Assembly: GCA_021732025.1 (NCBI GenBank)
Contig: JAKFVU010000082.1
Coordinates: 1-64,000, forward strand
DNA: 64,000 nt
Reading direction: 5' to 3'
Origin: Candidatus Obscuribacterales bacterium
Lineage (GTDB): Bacteria > Cyanobacteriota > Vampirovibrionia > Obscuribacterales > Obscuribacteraceae
Below the pieces are notes generated by a model that saw only the letters and a program-made list of their open reading frames with translations, did no database searches and was not told where the DNA came from. Shown one piece after another: positions 15,774-24,560 of this stretch (position 1 is the first letter of the stretch; each line of letters opens with the position of its first letter). Both the position numbers and the translations under genes were made by a program.

Positions 15774-18545
15774 ATGGTAAACACCGTCAAGAAAGCAGAA
15801 GGCTCATCAAACCCGCAGAAGGTGTCCGAAGTCAAGGGCGTGAGTGAATTCAAGCTAGAAAACGGTCTCAGAGTCTTAATTGCCGAAAATCACAGCGCTC
15901 CTGTAGCTACCCTGCTTGTTGTATATCGGGTTGGCTCTCGCAACGAAGCTGTTGGCAACACCGGCTCAACTCACTTTTTAGAGCACATGCTTTTTAAGGG
16001 AACAGAGAACCACAATGCCGAAAAAGGTAACGGCATTGACGACCTCCTTACTCAGATTGGTGCCTATTGGAATGCCACCACATGGTTCGATCGTACCAGC
16101 TATTATGAAGTGGTGCCTAGTGACTTCCTTGAAATGTGCGTTGAACTAGAAGCTGATCGTATGCGCAACTTGCGCTTGAGACAAGAAGATCACGATTCTG
16201 AAATGTCTGTTGTCCGCAACGAACTAGAGCGCGGCGAAAATCATCCAGAAGAAGCACTAGAAAAAGAACTCTATGCCATCGCTTTCCGCGAGCATCCTTA
16301 CCATCATCCAACAATCGGTTGGCGCTCTGATGTTGAAGGCGTACCAATGTCGCGTTTGCGTGACTTCTATAACACTTTCTATTGGCCAAATAATGCCACA
16401 GTTATCGCCCTTGGTGATTTCTCCACCGATCATGCTCTAGGGCTGATTAACAAACACTTTGGCAGCATTCCCACCGCACCACATGCGATTCCTGAAGTCT
16501 ATACCACTGAGCCACCACAAGAGGGTGAACGCCGCTTCGAAGTTACTCGCGCAGGCGATATGCCTCGTGTTTGGATTGGCTTCCATGTGCCAGAAGCAAC
16601 CCACGATGATAATTATCCGCTAGCTGCCATTCGCCATTTGCTTGGAAGTTCTTTTGAACGCAGTTCAAGACTCTACAAACGCTTGATTGATACTTCAATG
16701 GCGGCAGAAGTGTTCGCACGCCACGATGATTTGAAAGATCCAGGTTTGATGATTGTTGGAGCGACTGTTAATCCTGGGGTTGACCCAGTTAAGGTCGAAC
16801 TTGAGCTACTCGATGAGCTAGATAGATTGGCCCGCGAGCCAGTTAGCGACATTGATTTGAGCCGCATCAAGAGTTCAAATCTAAAAGGCACCATCTTAGC
16901 TAAAGCCGATCCGTCTAGCTTAGCTTTCATGCTTGGCGAAGCTGAATCGAAGGCTGACTGGCATTGGCTTATGAATTATGATGATCGCTTTGATGCGGTC
17001 ACCAAAGAAGACATTATGCGCACGGCGAAGACCTACTTTGTCAGAAGCAATCGCACAATTGGTTATTTTATTCCCCGCGAGGAAGATGGTGACTCAGATA
17101 TAGACTCAGTCCTAGATTCAGATACAGAAACAGATTCAGAGAGTGGTGAAGGGGCAAGCGCGGCAGCTAGTGGTGAAAAATCAACGGCTCTTTATAGCGC
17201 TGCAGAAGTAAAAGAATTTCTCGACATCAAGACCACTCCTGTAACAGTTGAATTCAAGCCGCAGCCTGCAAGCAACTACAGTGAGCAAGTGAAGAAAGTG
17301 GTTCTTTCTAATGGCATGACTGTGATTCTGATGCGCAATCCAGGCACAGAATCGGTTGGCTTGGCGGTCAATATTAAAGCCGGTCGTTATTTCAGTCAGG
17401 CAGAACCAGGTTCGCTCTCTGAAATTATTGGAGACCTCCTTCCTCGTGGTTCGCAATCGTACGACAAGCTCAAGATTGCTGAAAACCTTGAAGAAATGGG
17501 TATACCTGGAGCGCTTGAATTTTTCGTAGATAATTACAGAGTTGGTCTTGGCACCCATTTAGTGGTGTCAGATCTACCTCATTATTTAGAGCTATTGAGT
17601 GACGTGATACGTAACCCATTGCTCGATCAAGAAGAGCTTGATAAAACCAAAATTGAATGGCGCGCCCGCGTTGTAGAGTCGAAAATGAATACTCGCTCTA
17701 TGGCCTGGAATAAGCTTAGACAAGCGCTATACAACAAAGACCACCTTTTCTATGACAAAGATTTTGACGATCAGTTGAAAGAACTCGAAGCAGTGCAAAC
17801 TCAAAGTCTGCACTCAGTTCATAAGAAGCTATTCAGTCCTAAAGCTACGATTTTGACCTTGGTTGGCGACATTGACCTCGATAAGGCTCTCAAGCTAGTC
17901 GAGAAGCAATTCAGTGACTGGCAAGGCGAAGAGCCATCAGCAATCATTCTGCCTGACTGCCCATTGCCAGCAAAAGCGCAGAGAATCGAAATAGAGCTTC
18001 CCGAAAAAGCTAGCGTAGATATTGTTATGGCCCATCCTTGCACCGTTAAGAGATCTGCTGATGATTTCTATGCCGCCCGCATTGCTAACGCTGCCCTTGG
18101 CCAAGACACGATTACATCAAGACTCGGACAAGTTGTTCGTGACAAGGCCGGCTTGACCTATGGCATCTATTCAACATTTGCAGATACTGCATTTGGTGGC
18201 GCTCCTTGGTCTGTTTCTCTTTCGGCCAATCCTAAGAACGTTGAACGGGCATTACAACTCGTCGATGTCACTTTGTCTGACTACCTACAAAAAGGTATCA
18301 GCAAGGATGATTTGGCTAAAGAAAGTGGCCGTGCTCTTGGCTCCTTCAAAGTAGGCCTGTCGTCTTCTCTTGGCATCGCCCGCGTTCTGACAGAATTTGA
18401 ATTCCTCGGACTTGGTACCAGTGAACTCGACAATATTTCCAATCACTACATTGGTCTGACCAAAGAAAAAGTCGACGCTGCCATGAATAAATATTTTGAG
18501 CCGAAGAAAGCTGTCACTGTTCTCAGTGGCACACTTGCCAAGTAA
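15774..18545 (+). CDS. two-domain M16 zinc peptidase, no signal peptide
   Basis: A 923-residue tandem M16 peptidase related to the exported one at 5232-8174 but lacking a signal sequence, so probably cytoplasmic. The zinc motif HFLEH is at His67, Glu70, His71, followed by the RNELERGE segment with the third ligand. An acidic Asp/Ser/Glu-rich insert near 440-470 joins the halves. The second half, starting near VVLSNGMTVIL, lacks HxxEH and forms the inactive partner domain. AAGGA precedes the ATG. It may clear peptides such as signal-peptide remnants. Confidence 0.92.
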   Translation: MVNTVKKAEGSSNPQKVSEVKGVSEFKLENGLRVLIAENHSAPVATLLVVYRVGSRNEAVGNTGSTHFLEHMLFKGTENHNAEKGNGIDDLLTQIGAYWNATTWFDRTSYYEVVPSDFLEMCVELEADRMRNLRLRQEDHDSEMSVVRNELERGENHPEEALEKELYAIAFREHPYHHPTIGWRSDVEGVPMSRLRDFYNTFYWPNNATVIALGDFSTDHALGLINKHFGSIPTAPHAIPEVYTTEPPQEGERRFEVTRAGDMPRVWIGFHVPEATHDDNYPLAAIRHLLGSSFERSSRLYKRLIDTSMAAEVFARHDDLKDPGLMIVGATVNPGVDPVKVELELLDELDRLAREPVSDIDLSRIKSSNLKGTILAKADPSSLAFMLGEAESKADWHWLMNYDDRFDAVTKEDIMRTAKTYFVRSNRTIGYFIPREEDGDSDIDSVLDSDTETDSESGEGASAAASGEKSTALYSAAEVKEFLDIKTTPVTVEFKPQPASNYSEQVKKVVLSNGMTVILMRNPGTESVGLAVNIKAGRYFSQAEPGSLSEIIGDLLPRGSQSYDKLKIAENLEEMGIPGALEFFVDNYRVGLGTHLVVSDLPHYLELLSDVIRNPLLDQEELDKTKIEWRARVVESKMNTRSMAWNKLRQALYNKDHLFYDKDFDDQLKELEAVQTQSLHSVHKKLFSPKATILTLVGDIDLDKALKLVEKQFSDWQGEEPSAIILPDCPLPAKAQRIEIELPEKASVDIVMAHPCTVKRSADDFYAARIANAALGQDTITSRLGQVVRDKAGLTYGIYSTFADTAFGGAPWSVSLSANPKNVERALQLVDVTLSDYLQKGISKDDLAKESGRALGSFKVGLSSSLGIARVLTEFEFLGLGTSELDNISNHYIGLTKEKVDAAMNKYFEPKKAVTVLSGTLAK

Positions 18546-18572
18546 GAAGTTCTAAAACAAGCAAATATATTG

Positions 18573-18643
18573 AATCTTGCGCCACACTGCATCTGGTTCT
18601 ATATCTCTTCGCCATAAAACTGTCTACGTTAATTCGCAAGATT
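18573..18643. repeat. spaced 9-base inverted repeat
   Basis: AATCTTGCG (18573-18581) is perfectly complementary to CGCAAGATT (18635-18643), with 53 bases between. It lies in the 182-base gap after the M16 gene. There is no T-run, so terminator function is unlikely; a looping operator or chance are both possible. Confidence 0.4.
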
Positions 18644-18727
18644 AACTGTGTACAATTTTGGGAAGCTGAGATAACATTTAGGTCCTGAGTTCACCATATG
18701 CGGTTGTCAAGTCAGATAAGGGTATAC

Positions 18728-19417
18728 ATGCAAAGTTTCTCCACTTCTAAGTCTCCGTCTGAAGCAGATGTTCTGCCTAGCGAATCTCTCAAGATCAGTA
18801 CTGATGTCCAACATCTTGAGAAACTACTGAACAAAATATTCGGCGATGAAATCGAAAAAGATGTTGATGCAGAACCTTCTAACTTGATTGAGTTTCCGCT
18901 CATCCAAGATGCTGAAGAAGAACCAGCAACTCTTGTCGCTCGCACAGCAATAGACATTGCAGCCAATATTGATATTTTTGATTTTTCACCAGCCCAAGCA
19001 ATTCGTGATGAACAGGTAAGCAATTCAATGTCATCACCTGTGATGCTTCGTAGCATCATAGAAGAAGATGATTACGAAGCAGATTCAAGACTGCAACAAA
19101 TGATCGATATACAGCGCAAAGAATTAGTACAGCTGCGTAAACAAATCAAAGACCGCGACTTTGACTTACGCACCCGTGATCTTGAGCTTGCCGCCAATGC
19201 TGATCAATTAAAGTATATGCCTGAGCTATTCAACAAAGCACTTCTTGTCGGTGACCTGAAAATTCAGGTGAGCCAGTTGCAAGAGGCTTTAGAAACTGAG
19301 CAGGGTGTCCACGAACAGAGCCGCGATCTGTTGATTAAAACTCAAGCCCGAGTAGATCGCATTAAAGACTCAATGTGGTTCAAACTTGGACGCAGCTTAG
19401 GTTTTAACCTAGAATAG
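18728..19417 (+). CDS. coiled-coil protein with glycosyltransferase-like C-terminal tail
   Basis: A soluble protein of 229 residues if started at ATG 18728 (AAGGG five bases upstream); ATG 18698 would add ten residues. The first half is acidic and probably disordered. Residues about 125-210 form a long coiled coil (QQMIDIQRKELVQLRKQIKD and following). The last residues, RIKDSMWFKLGRSLG, resemble the C-terminal tail of the family-2 glycosyltransferase at 58411 (RIKNSRSWKITRSMR). Such tails recur in surface-polysaccharide glycosyltransferases. No enzymatic domain is visible. Confidence 0.72.
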   Translation: MQSFSTSKSPSEADVLPSESLKISTDVQHLEKLLNKIFGDEIEKDVDAEPSNLIEFPLIQDAEEEPATLVARTAIDIAANIDIFDFSPAQAIRDEQVSNSMSSPVMLRSIIEEDDYEADSRLQQMIDIQRKELVQLRKQIKDRDFDLRTRDLELAANADQLKYMPELFNKALLVGDLKIQVSQLQEALETEQGVHEQSRDLLIKTQARVDRIKDSMWFKLGRSLGFNLE

Positions 19418-19483
19418 GCGCAATATTCACTATTTAGGGCCTTCCTCTATAATAGGTTTATCCTATCTATGGTCGGAGGAACA

Positions 19484-20872
19484 GTGATTAACGTCGGTAA
19501 AACCAAAGGTATATTAGCCTCTAGTCTGGCGTTCTCCTTGCTTCTCTTGGCGCAGCAAGCCGCTTTTGCACTGCCCTCTGACATCGAGGCAGTTGATGCT
19601 TTAGAGAAGGCCAAGATTCTCTCGCCCAACATTCGTATGAACGCCCGAGTAGGGCAGGACGAAATAGAAGTTGCTACGTATAAGAATCCCAAAGCCAATC
19701 TTAGTGATTGTAAGATTGAAGCCTTACTAATTGCCAGAACATTGATGGAGTTAGCACCCGGTGAAGTTCCACGGGTTGTTGTCTATTTCTACAATTCATC
19801 GTCACTGAGTACATTTAAACAAGTCGCAGTAACAGCTGGCGACGTAAAAGCTTTTGCTTCTGGTTCGATATCTAAAGACGAACTATTGAAGTCTTTGGTG
19901 GTAAAAGAAGATTCGATTCTTGATCCATCAAAACGTGTAGCCAGCTATCTGAGTGAGGGACAATACGCCAAGCGTAATAAGGTCAACACTGTATTGCGCG
20001 ACGATCAGATCTTTATTTCTACAGCCCTAGATAGCACTCTCAGTGAACGCTTGCTCAAGCTGGAAGCTCTTAAGTTAGCAGATCAGGCTTTGGAGGCTGC
20101 GCCAGTTGAGTATAAATTGGCTCAAGTAACCTTTGTTGACCACGGACAGTCGAAAGAAAATCGTGTTGTTTCTATCTCACGCTCAAGCCTATCTTTGCTT
20201 GGCGAAGCACTTAACACCGCCTTGCAGAACGTCACTTTGGCGGCAGTAAAGGCTCAAGGTTCAGACGGAAAAGTTGATATACAGGGTTACGAACTAAAAG
20301 ATGGTTTGCGCAAAGAAGAGCGCATGGGGCTACTTACCATTTTGCGTCACCTCGACAAAGAGGGAGTTAATCCAGGCAAAGCCAATATTGCTGAGTTTCT
20401 TGCCATCGATGACATTGCTTCTACCGCAATTGACGCCGAGCTTCTTGATCGAATAGACAAGCTCAGAGGCCTTCTCGCCAAGTTAGAAGAAAATATGGAA
20501 AGCAATAAAGAGTTTAGAACTGTTGTGCCGGCCAACAGTGTTCCTAATAATAGTGCCACTAAGATTGGTGCGCCTCAAATTAAGAACGCTCCTGTTGCTT
20601 ACGAAGAGGGCAATGCTGATAATTTGAAAGCCCGTGTTTTAGCTAATCCTTCTGCACACGTAGCAGCGATGGAAGCACGATTGGCGCAGAAGACAAAGAG
20701 CCATGTGGGCGAAGAGCACGCTAACTTCCCTACTATTCTTCAGTATGTAATTGATACGCTCAAATCTAGCGGTCGAGCCGCTGAAGCTGCTCCTTTCGAA
20801 GAGAGATTGGTAAAACTGCAAGCCAAAAAGCAAGCAAAAATCGAAGACAAAGGCAAAGAGACAGGTAAATAG
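19484..20872 (+). CDS. exported protein of unknown function
   Basis: A 462-residue exported protein. GTG 19484 is chosen over ATG 19469 because GGAGG sits four bases before it and the protein then opens with a clean signal peptide ending in QQAAFA. The mature region contains mixed alpha/beta segments and no motif I recognise. A mid-region carries DQIFISTALDSTLSERLLKL, and the Lys-rich C-terminus is preceded by a helical hairpin reminiscent of a TPR (TILQYVIDTLKSSGRAAEAA). It is immediately followed by the next gene with no gap, so the two are co-expressed. Confidence 0.72.
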   Translation: MINVGKTKGILASSLAFSLLLLAQQAAFALPSDIEAVDALEKAKILSPNIRMNARVGQDEIEVATYKNPKANLSDCKIEALLIARTLMELAPGEVPRVVVYFYNSSSLSTFKQVAVTAGDVKAFASGSISKDELLKSLVVKEDSILDPSKRVASYLSEGQYAKRNKVNTVLRDDQIFISTALDSTLSERLLKLEALKLADQALEAAPVEYKLAQVTFVDHGQSKENRVVSISRSSLSLLGEALNTALQNVTLAAVKAQGSDGKVDIQGYELKDGLRKEERMGLLTILRHLDKEGVNPGKANIAEFLAIDDIASTAIDAELLDRIDKLRGLLAKLEENMESNKEFRTVVPANSVPNNSATKIGAPQIKNAPVAYEEGNADNLKARVLANPSAHVAAMEARLAQKTKSHVGEEHANFPTILQYVIDTLKSSGRAAEAAPFEERLVKLQAKKQAKIEDKGKETGK

Positions 20873-21490
20873 TTGCAAGCGCGCGTGCTCATAGCCGTAG
20901 GTTTCATCTTGACCTTGTGGGCCATTAGTCCGGCTTTTGCGATTGATACAAAGTTTGGCGAGAGCAGCGAATCTGAAGTCAACAGTAGCCTAGAAAAATG
21001 GTGGAAAAAGGACCATGAGGCCCGACTTTATTTGAAGGCTGGCTCTCTTAGTGAAGCGAAGGCTTCGTTTGAGGAAGCCGTGAGCATTGCCGAAGCCAAT
21101 GCCAATATGGACCCAGGCTTGGTCAATAGCCTTGCCGGCCTTTCTTTGTTAGAACACAAAAGAGGCAATGCCTTTGAATCTGAGCGTCTCTATGAGCTGG
21201 CCATGCGCTACCAAGAAGGTTTTGCTGGTGCCTATTCAGAACGCTTTGCTGTTTTCTTACCAGACCTTGCCTGGTTATATAGTTGGCATGGTAATTCGAG
21301 GCAGGCCGAGATTCTCTTTCGCCGAGCTATTGCCACAATTGAAGCGCTTAACAGTGAAGATGACTCGAAAATCAGCCCCTATTTAATTCACTATAAGGCC
21401 TTCCTCAAGCAAAGTGGTCGAGCCTCTGAAGCTGACAAAATTGCGGTGCGCTTGAAGCGAATTGAGAGCAAAAGCAAGACAGTGAGGTAG
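20873..21490 (+). CDS. exported TPR protein
   Basis: A 205-residue protein whose TTG start directly follows the stop of the preceding gene (TAGTTG). A signal peptide ends near SPAFA (residue 22). Three to four kinesin-light-chain-type TPR units follow, for example AKASFEEAVSIAEANANMD and AEILFRRAIATIEALNSED. GTG 20884 is an alternative start. It is likely a periplasmic partner of the protein encoded just upstream. The gap to the next gene is nine bases, giving a three-gene transcript. Confidence 0.78.
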   Translation: MQARVLIAVGFILTLWAISPAFAIDTKFGESSESEVNSSLEKWWKKDHEARLYLKAGSLSEAKASFEEAVSIAEANANMDPGLVNSLAGLSLLEHKRGNAFESERLYELAMRYQEGFAGAYSERFAVFLPDLAWLYSWHGNSRQAEILFRRAIATIEALNSEDDSKISPYLIHYKAFLKQSGRASEADKIAVRLKRIESKSKTVR

Positions 21491-21499
21491 ACTTTTAGA

Positions 21500-22606
21500 A
21501 TGCAAAAAAGAGCTTCTCAAGTATTGGTCGGCGACCTATTAGTTCAGTCTGAGCTGGTCTCTCTCTCTCAGTTAGCAGACGCCATGCCTGTGGCATTGAA
21601 AACCGGAGTACCAGTTGGTCGGGTTTTAATTGCCTCAAGTTTTTTGAGCGAAGAGAGCTTTAGGCAAGCACTTGGTTTGCAGTCATTGGTTCGCGACCAG
21701 CTGATTACTGAAGAGGTAGCTATAGCAGCTCTGAAGCTAGTAGCCACTGAGAATCTGAATCTCAATGCAGCCTTGAATAAACTTGGCATTAAGAGCGAAT
21801 ATTTTAATTCTGCTAACCGCCTGGGTGAGCTATTGATATCAGCCGGTGCCATCGATGATAAAGCCTTAGAGACCGGACTTAGTGTTTCTTTCACTACTGG
21901 TCTGCAATTGGCCCGTGTTCTAGCCTTACGCGGTTTCGTCACTGAGAGAGTAGCGTTCGTAGGTTTGATTGCTCAATCATTATTGCGCGACCATAAGCTC
22001 ACTAGAGAGCAAGCAGTTGACTGCATAAAAGATATTATGAGTTGCTCTGAAAGTGGCTCTAAAAAGTCAATTCCTGATGATGGGCTGATTTCGTCTGCAC
22101 TTACAGCTCGCAAAATAAGACCGATTCGCTTAGGTGAGTTGCTGCTCTTATCAGGAATGGTGTCACAAAAAGCCTTACTGAGCGCCTTAGATAGAGGCAT
22201 AAGTGAAGAAATTCCCCTTGGCCGCATGCTTATTCGCATGAACCTTTTGACCGATGTAGAGCTGAATCAAGCACTGATTTTGCAAGAGATGGTAACCAAC
22301 GGCACCATTGCCCCTCAAGATGCTAGTCAGGCTTTAGCTAAAGTCAAAGCCACGGAGATCAGCCTGTCACAAGCATTGCTGCAAACTGATCAACAAAATA
22401 CAGTTGGTGCTGAAGTAACCTTCGAAGAGTTTTTATCTGCTTGTGGTTTCTTGGCTGGAGCCAAACCAGCTGGCGCTTCGGATGCCTATGGCTACCTTAA
22501 AAGCAAAAGGCTGAGTGAAGAGCAGTGCACTCTGGCTTTGCAGCTGCAGGCTAGCGGCAAAAAGAAAGAGGACCTAGAAACGGTCCTCAAATCTTACAAC
22601 TGGTAG
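21500..22606 (+). CDS. repeat protein with GspE/MshE N-terminal-like units
   Basis: A 368-residue soluble protein made of about three 100-residue repeats. Each begins with a unit such as RLGELLISAGAIDDKALETG or RLGELLLLSGMVSQKALLSA and continues with a second half of the form PLGRMLIRMNLLTDVELNQA. This LGELL...G.L....L..AL pattern resembles the N-terminal domains of type II secretion/type IV pilus ATPases (GspE_N/MshEN), which can bind c-di-GMP. No ATPase domain is present. Inference: a c-di-GMP-binding or scaffold protein. A perfect 7-base inverted repeat (22568-22574/22582-22588) lies inside its 3' end. Confidence 0.68.
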   Translation: MQKRASQVLVGDLLVQSELVSLSQLADAMPVALKTGVPVGRVLIASSFLSEESFRQALGLQSLVRDQLITEEVAIAALKLVATENLNLNAALNKLGIKSEYFNSANRLGELLISAGAIDDKALETGLSVSFTTGLQLARVLALRGFVTERVAFVGLIAQSLLRDHKLTREQAVDCIKDIMSCSESGSKKSIPDDGLISSALTARKIRPIRLGELLLLSGMVSQKALLSALDRGISEEIPLGRMLIRMNLLTDVELNQALILQEMVTNGTIAPQDASQALAKVKATEISLSQALLQTDQQNTVGAEVTFEEFLSACGFLAGAKPAGASDAYGYLKSKRLSEEQCTLALQLQASGKKKEDLETVLKSYNW

Positions 22607-22637
22607 CCTAAGCTTCTAAATTTAGTCTTGGTTTAGA

Positions 22638-23339
22638 TTAATCAGCCATTACAGTCTGATTGCCACCATTCTTTTGAGCGGTGTTAGCAGCAATAAGCGC
22701 GTTTTGTATAAGCTCTTCGCCTTTAACAGCGGCACCAGGAAAACCAGCGATACCTTGGCTTACGGTAACATGCCAGTTCTGACCGACGTCTGAAACTCGG
22801 GTCAGCATAATCTTGCTGCGAATACGCTCAGCCAAAACACTGACACCCTTAGGTTCGGTATCAGGGCAGAGAACGAGAAACACTCCATTATCAAATCGAG
22901 CTGGAATATCAACGTCTCTAATGATTGACATTAAGAATGTGGCAACGCCTTTGATTATTGACTCAGCAGTCGTGGCGCCATGTTTCTTGCTGACGCCATC
23001 GAACTCGTCGATGCTTACAACAAGCAAACTAAGATTATGTTTGTAACGCTTGGAGCGCTTCAATTCATCACGAATAATGCGTGTGATGGCTGTGCGGTTG
23101 TAGAGCTCTGTGGACTGGTCTAGAAGGTCAGCACGCTCTTTTTCGGTAGGGTCAACTTTATCAAGACTGCTTTTGGCATTGGATAAGTAGCTACCTTGTT
23201 CTAATTCTTTATAGCGAGTTGAAGCATCTGGCGGTGTGCGCGGATTGTTGTTCTCGCCGGTGCGTAGTTGATTCAATTTTTGTCTGAACAAACCTTCCCT
23301 TGCAAAAAGTGGCTGTTGATTTTTATCAAAGGTAGGCAT
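22638..23339 (-). CDS. degenerate GGDEF-domain protein
   Basis: A 233-residue protein. The N-terminal 65 residues are polar and unstructured. The cyclase fold begins at DLLDQSTELYNRTAI (71-85) and continues with KHNLSLLVVSIDEFDGV. The active loop reads RFDNGVF instead of RYGGDEF (DNGVF at 150-154), and the Asp/Glu residues needed for metal and catalysis are missing. It is probably a receptor or regulatory module rather than a cyclase. AGAGGAC precedes the ATG. It is a paralogue of 4487-5179, sharing the xELYNRT and RSKRYKHNLSL-type segments, but the signature has decayed differently. Confidence 0.85.
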   Translation of the reverse strand: MPTFDKNQQPLFAREGLFRQKLNQLRTGENNNPRTPPDASTRYKELEQGSYLSNAKSSLDKVDPTEKERADLLDQSTELYNRTAITRIIRDELKRSKRYKHNLSLLVVSIDEFDGVSKKHGATTAESIIKGVATFLMSIIRDVDIPARFDNGVFLVLCPDTEPKGVSVLAERIRSKIMLTRVSDVGQNWHVTVSQGIAGFPGAAVKGEELIQNALIAANTAQKNGGNQTVMAD

Positions 23340-23690
23340 TACGTGTCCTCTTGAATACTTGAAGCGCTACAGGCGCCGAGTTACGGCGAATTCGCAGCTA
23401 TTATAACCCTAGCTCGGTAGTCAAGGCCAGATTCTCTTAACATACCGACAAAAACTTCCTTTCAAAATAGCAAAATTGGAGAATTCTCATCTGGCATAAA
23501 GTACCGAAAGTTTCGCCGGTGCCAACCATAAGGCACCAAATATGGTGATGCATTTTGATCCGATAACAGTTCAAGAATGAATAATTTTTCAACCGAATAG
23601 ATAAAACTTTCCAGCTAGATCTAGTACTTGATATCTATCGAATAGCATTTGTTCTTGTCATGGTGCACTTCTTGGAGCTTGCAAAGATAT
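23340..23690. other. intergenic region with small hairpins
   Basis: No gene is supported here. It contains the upstream region of the GGDEF gene, a CGCCG-AGTTA-CGGCG hairpin (23374-23388) and a GGTGCC/GGCACC hairpin (23518-23523 and 23532-23537). I compared the second with c-di-GMP and other common riboswitches and found no match in the conserved bases. A candidate small gene follows at 23691. Confidence 0.5.
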
Positions 23691-23798
23691 ATGCGTTGTG
23701 GTTACTGCCCTCTTGACGGCTTATATCTTTTAGACGACTATAAGGTCAGCCATGCACCTTTTCCGAATTTTCAGAATTTCGAATTCGCTGCAGACTAG
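23691..23798 (+). CDS. candidate small CxxC protein (35 aa)
   Basis: An ATG frame encoding 35 residues that opens with MRCGYCPLDG, a CxxC pair similar to the start of a zinc-ribbon knuckle, and ends 15 bases before the next gene. A GGAG lies upstream but about 13 bases from the ATG, which is far. There is only one Cys pair, so a stable zinc site would need dimerisation. It could be a leader peptide for the SRPBCC gene, or not translated at all. Confidence 0.25.
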   Translation: MRCGYCPLDGLYLLDDYKVSHAPFPNFQNFEFAAD

Positions 23799-23813
23799 AG
23801 TTCTGGAGAGATA

Positions 23814-24557
23814 ATGCCCTTTCTAAGTTTTAAGCGAGTTGCTAAGCAAGTAAATGCTTGCAAGCTCTATACACTTTGTACACTCATTGCCCTCAGCCTC
23901 AATATGACTTCACTGGCGGTGCCGGCTCTAGCTAGCCCATCTGAAGAGAAGGCACAGGCCGAAGAAAAGTCTACGATGGAAAAACTAAACCGCGGCGAGG
24001 TCGTGGTTGGTCTTAAGGGCGTAGGCTCGCAGAAGTTTGTCACTGGCCGAATAATTATTGATCAGCCACCAGATAAGGTTTGGCCAATCATGGTTAATCC
24101 ATTTGAATTTCGTGGCCGTATTGCACCGCGAGTTAAAGGTGTAGAAGTCGTCACGGATCAAGCCAATCTATCTGTTTTGAAAATGACGCTCGATACCGCG
24201 CCAATTCCATTTTTACCCCAGCTTGCCTATACCGTTGAATCACGTTATCAGCAGACTGAGCGTGGTGGCCGTATTGAGTTCAAGCGCATTGCCGGCACAC
24301 TAAAAGATTTTCGCGGATTTTGGGATATGAGCCCTGCTGATGGTGGCGCTAAGACAGAGCTTACTTACAGCATGTATATTGATCCTGGTTTCTTTGTGCC
24401 ACAGTGGATCGTTCGGGAAGGAGTTAAAGGCGAATTGCCTCGCACTCTCATTGCCTTGAAGAAACGCATCAAAGCAGTCTACGAAGAACAAGAAAGCCCA
24501 GAGAAACATACTATATTAGCCGCTAATCTCAATTCTGTTAGCCACCACGTGCACTAA
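23814..24557 (+). CDS. exported SRPBCC (START/polyketide-cyclase-like) protein
   Basis: A 247-residue protein with a signal peptide ending near VPALASP (about residue 41), followed by an SRPBCC helix-grip domain. The characteristic opening strand and helix are VTGRIIIDQPPDKVWPIMVN, and later strands include GGRIEFKRIAGTLKDF and TELTYSMYIDPG, ending in the long C-terminal helix PRTLIALKKRIKAVY. Such domains enclose lipids or hydrophobic ligands. An exported member may bind lipid in the periplasm. GGAG precedes the ATG. It converges on the PBP4-type gene three bases away. Confidence 0.83.
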   Translation: MPFLSFKRVAKQVNACKLYTLCTLIALSLNMTSLAVPALASPSEEKAQAEEKSTMEKLNRGEVVVGLKGVGSQKFVTGRIIIDQPPDKVWPIMVNPFEFRGRIAPRVKGVEVVTDQANLSVLKMTLDTAPIPFLPQLAYTVESRYQQTERGGRIEFKRIAGTLKDFRGFWDMSPADGGAKTELTYSMYIDPGFFVPQWIVREGVKGELPRTLIALKKRIKAVYEEQESPEKHTILAANLNSVSHHVH

Positions 24558-24560
24558 CTT

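Noticed and set aside
17181-17558. 125-residue minus-strand frame inside the M16 gene
   Set aside because: It lies wholly within a well-supported gene on the other strand and has no domain.
22568-22588. GAGGACC/GGTCCTC hairpin as a terminator
   Set aside because: It lies inside the coding region before the stop codon and is not followed by a T-run.
23518-23537. GGTGCC/GGCACC hairpin as a c-di-GMP riboswitch
   Set aside because: It was tempting next to GGDEF genes, but the conserved GEMM bases and tetraloop receptor are not present.
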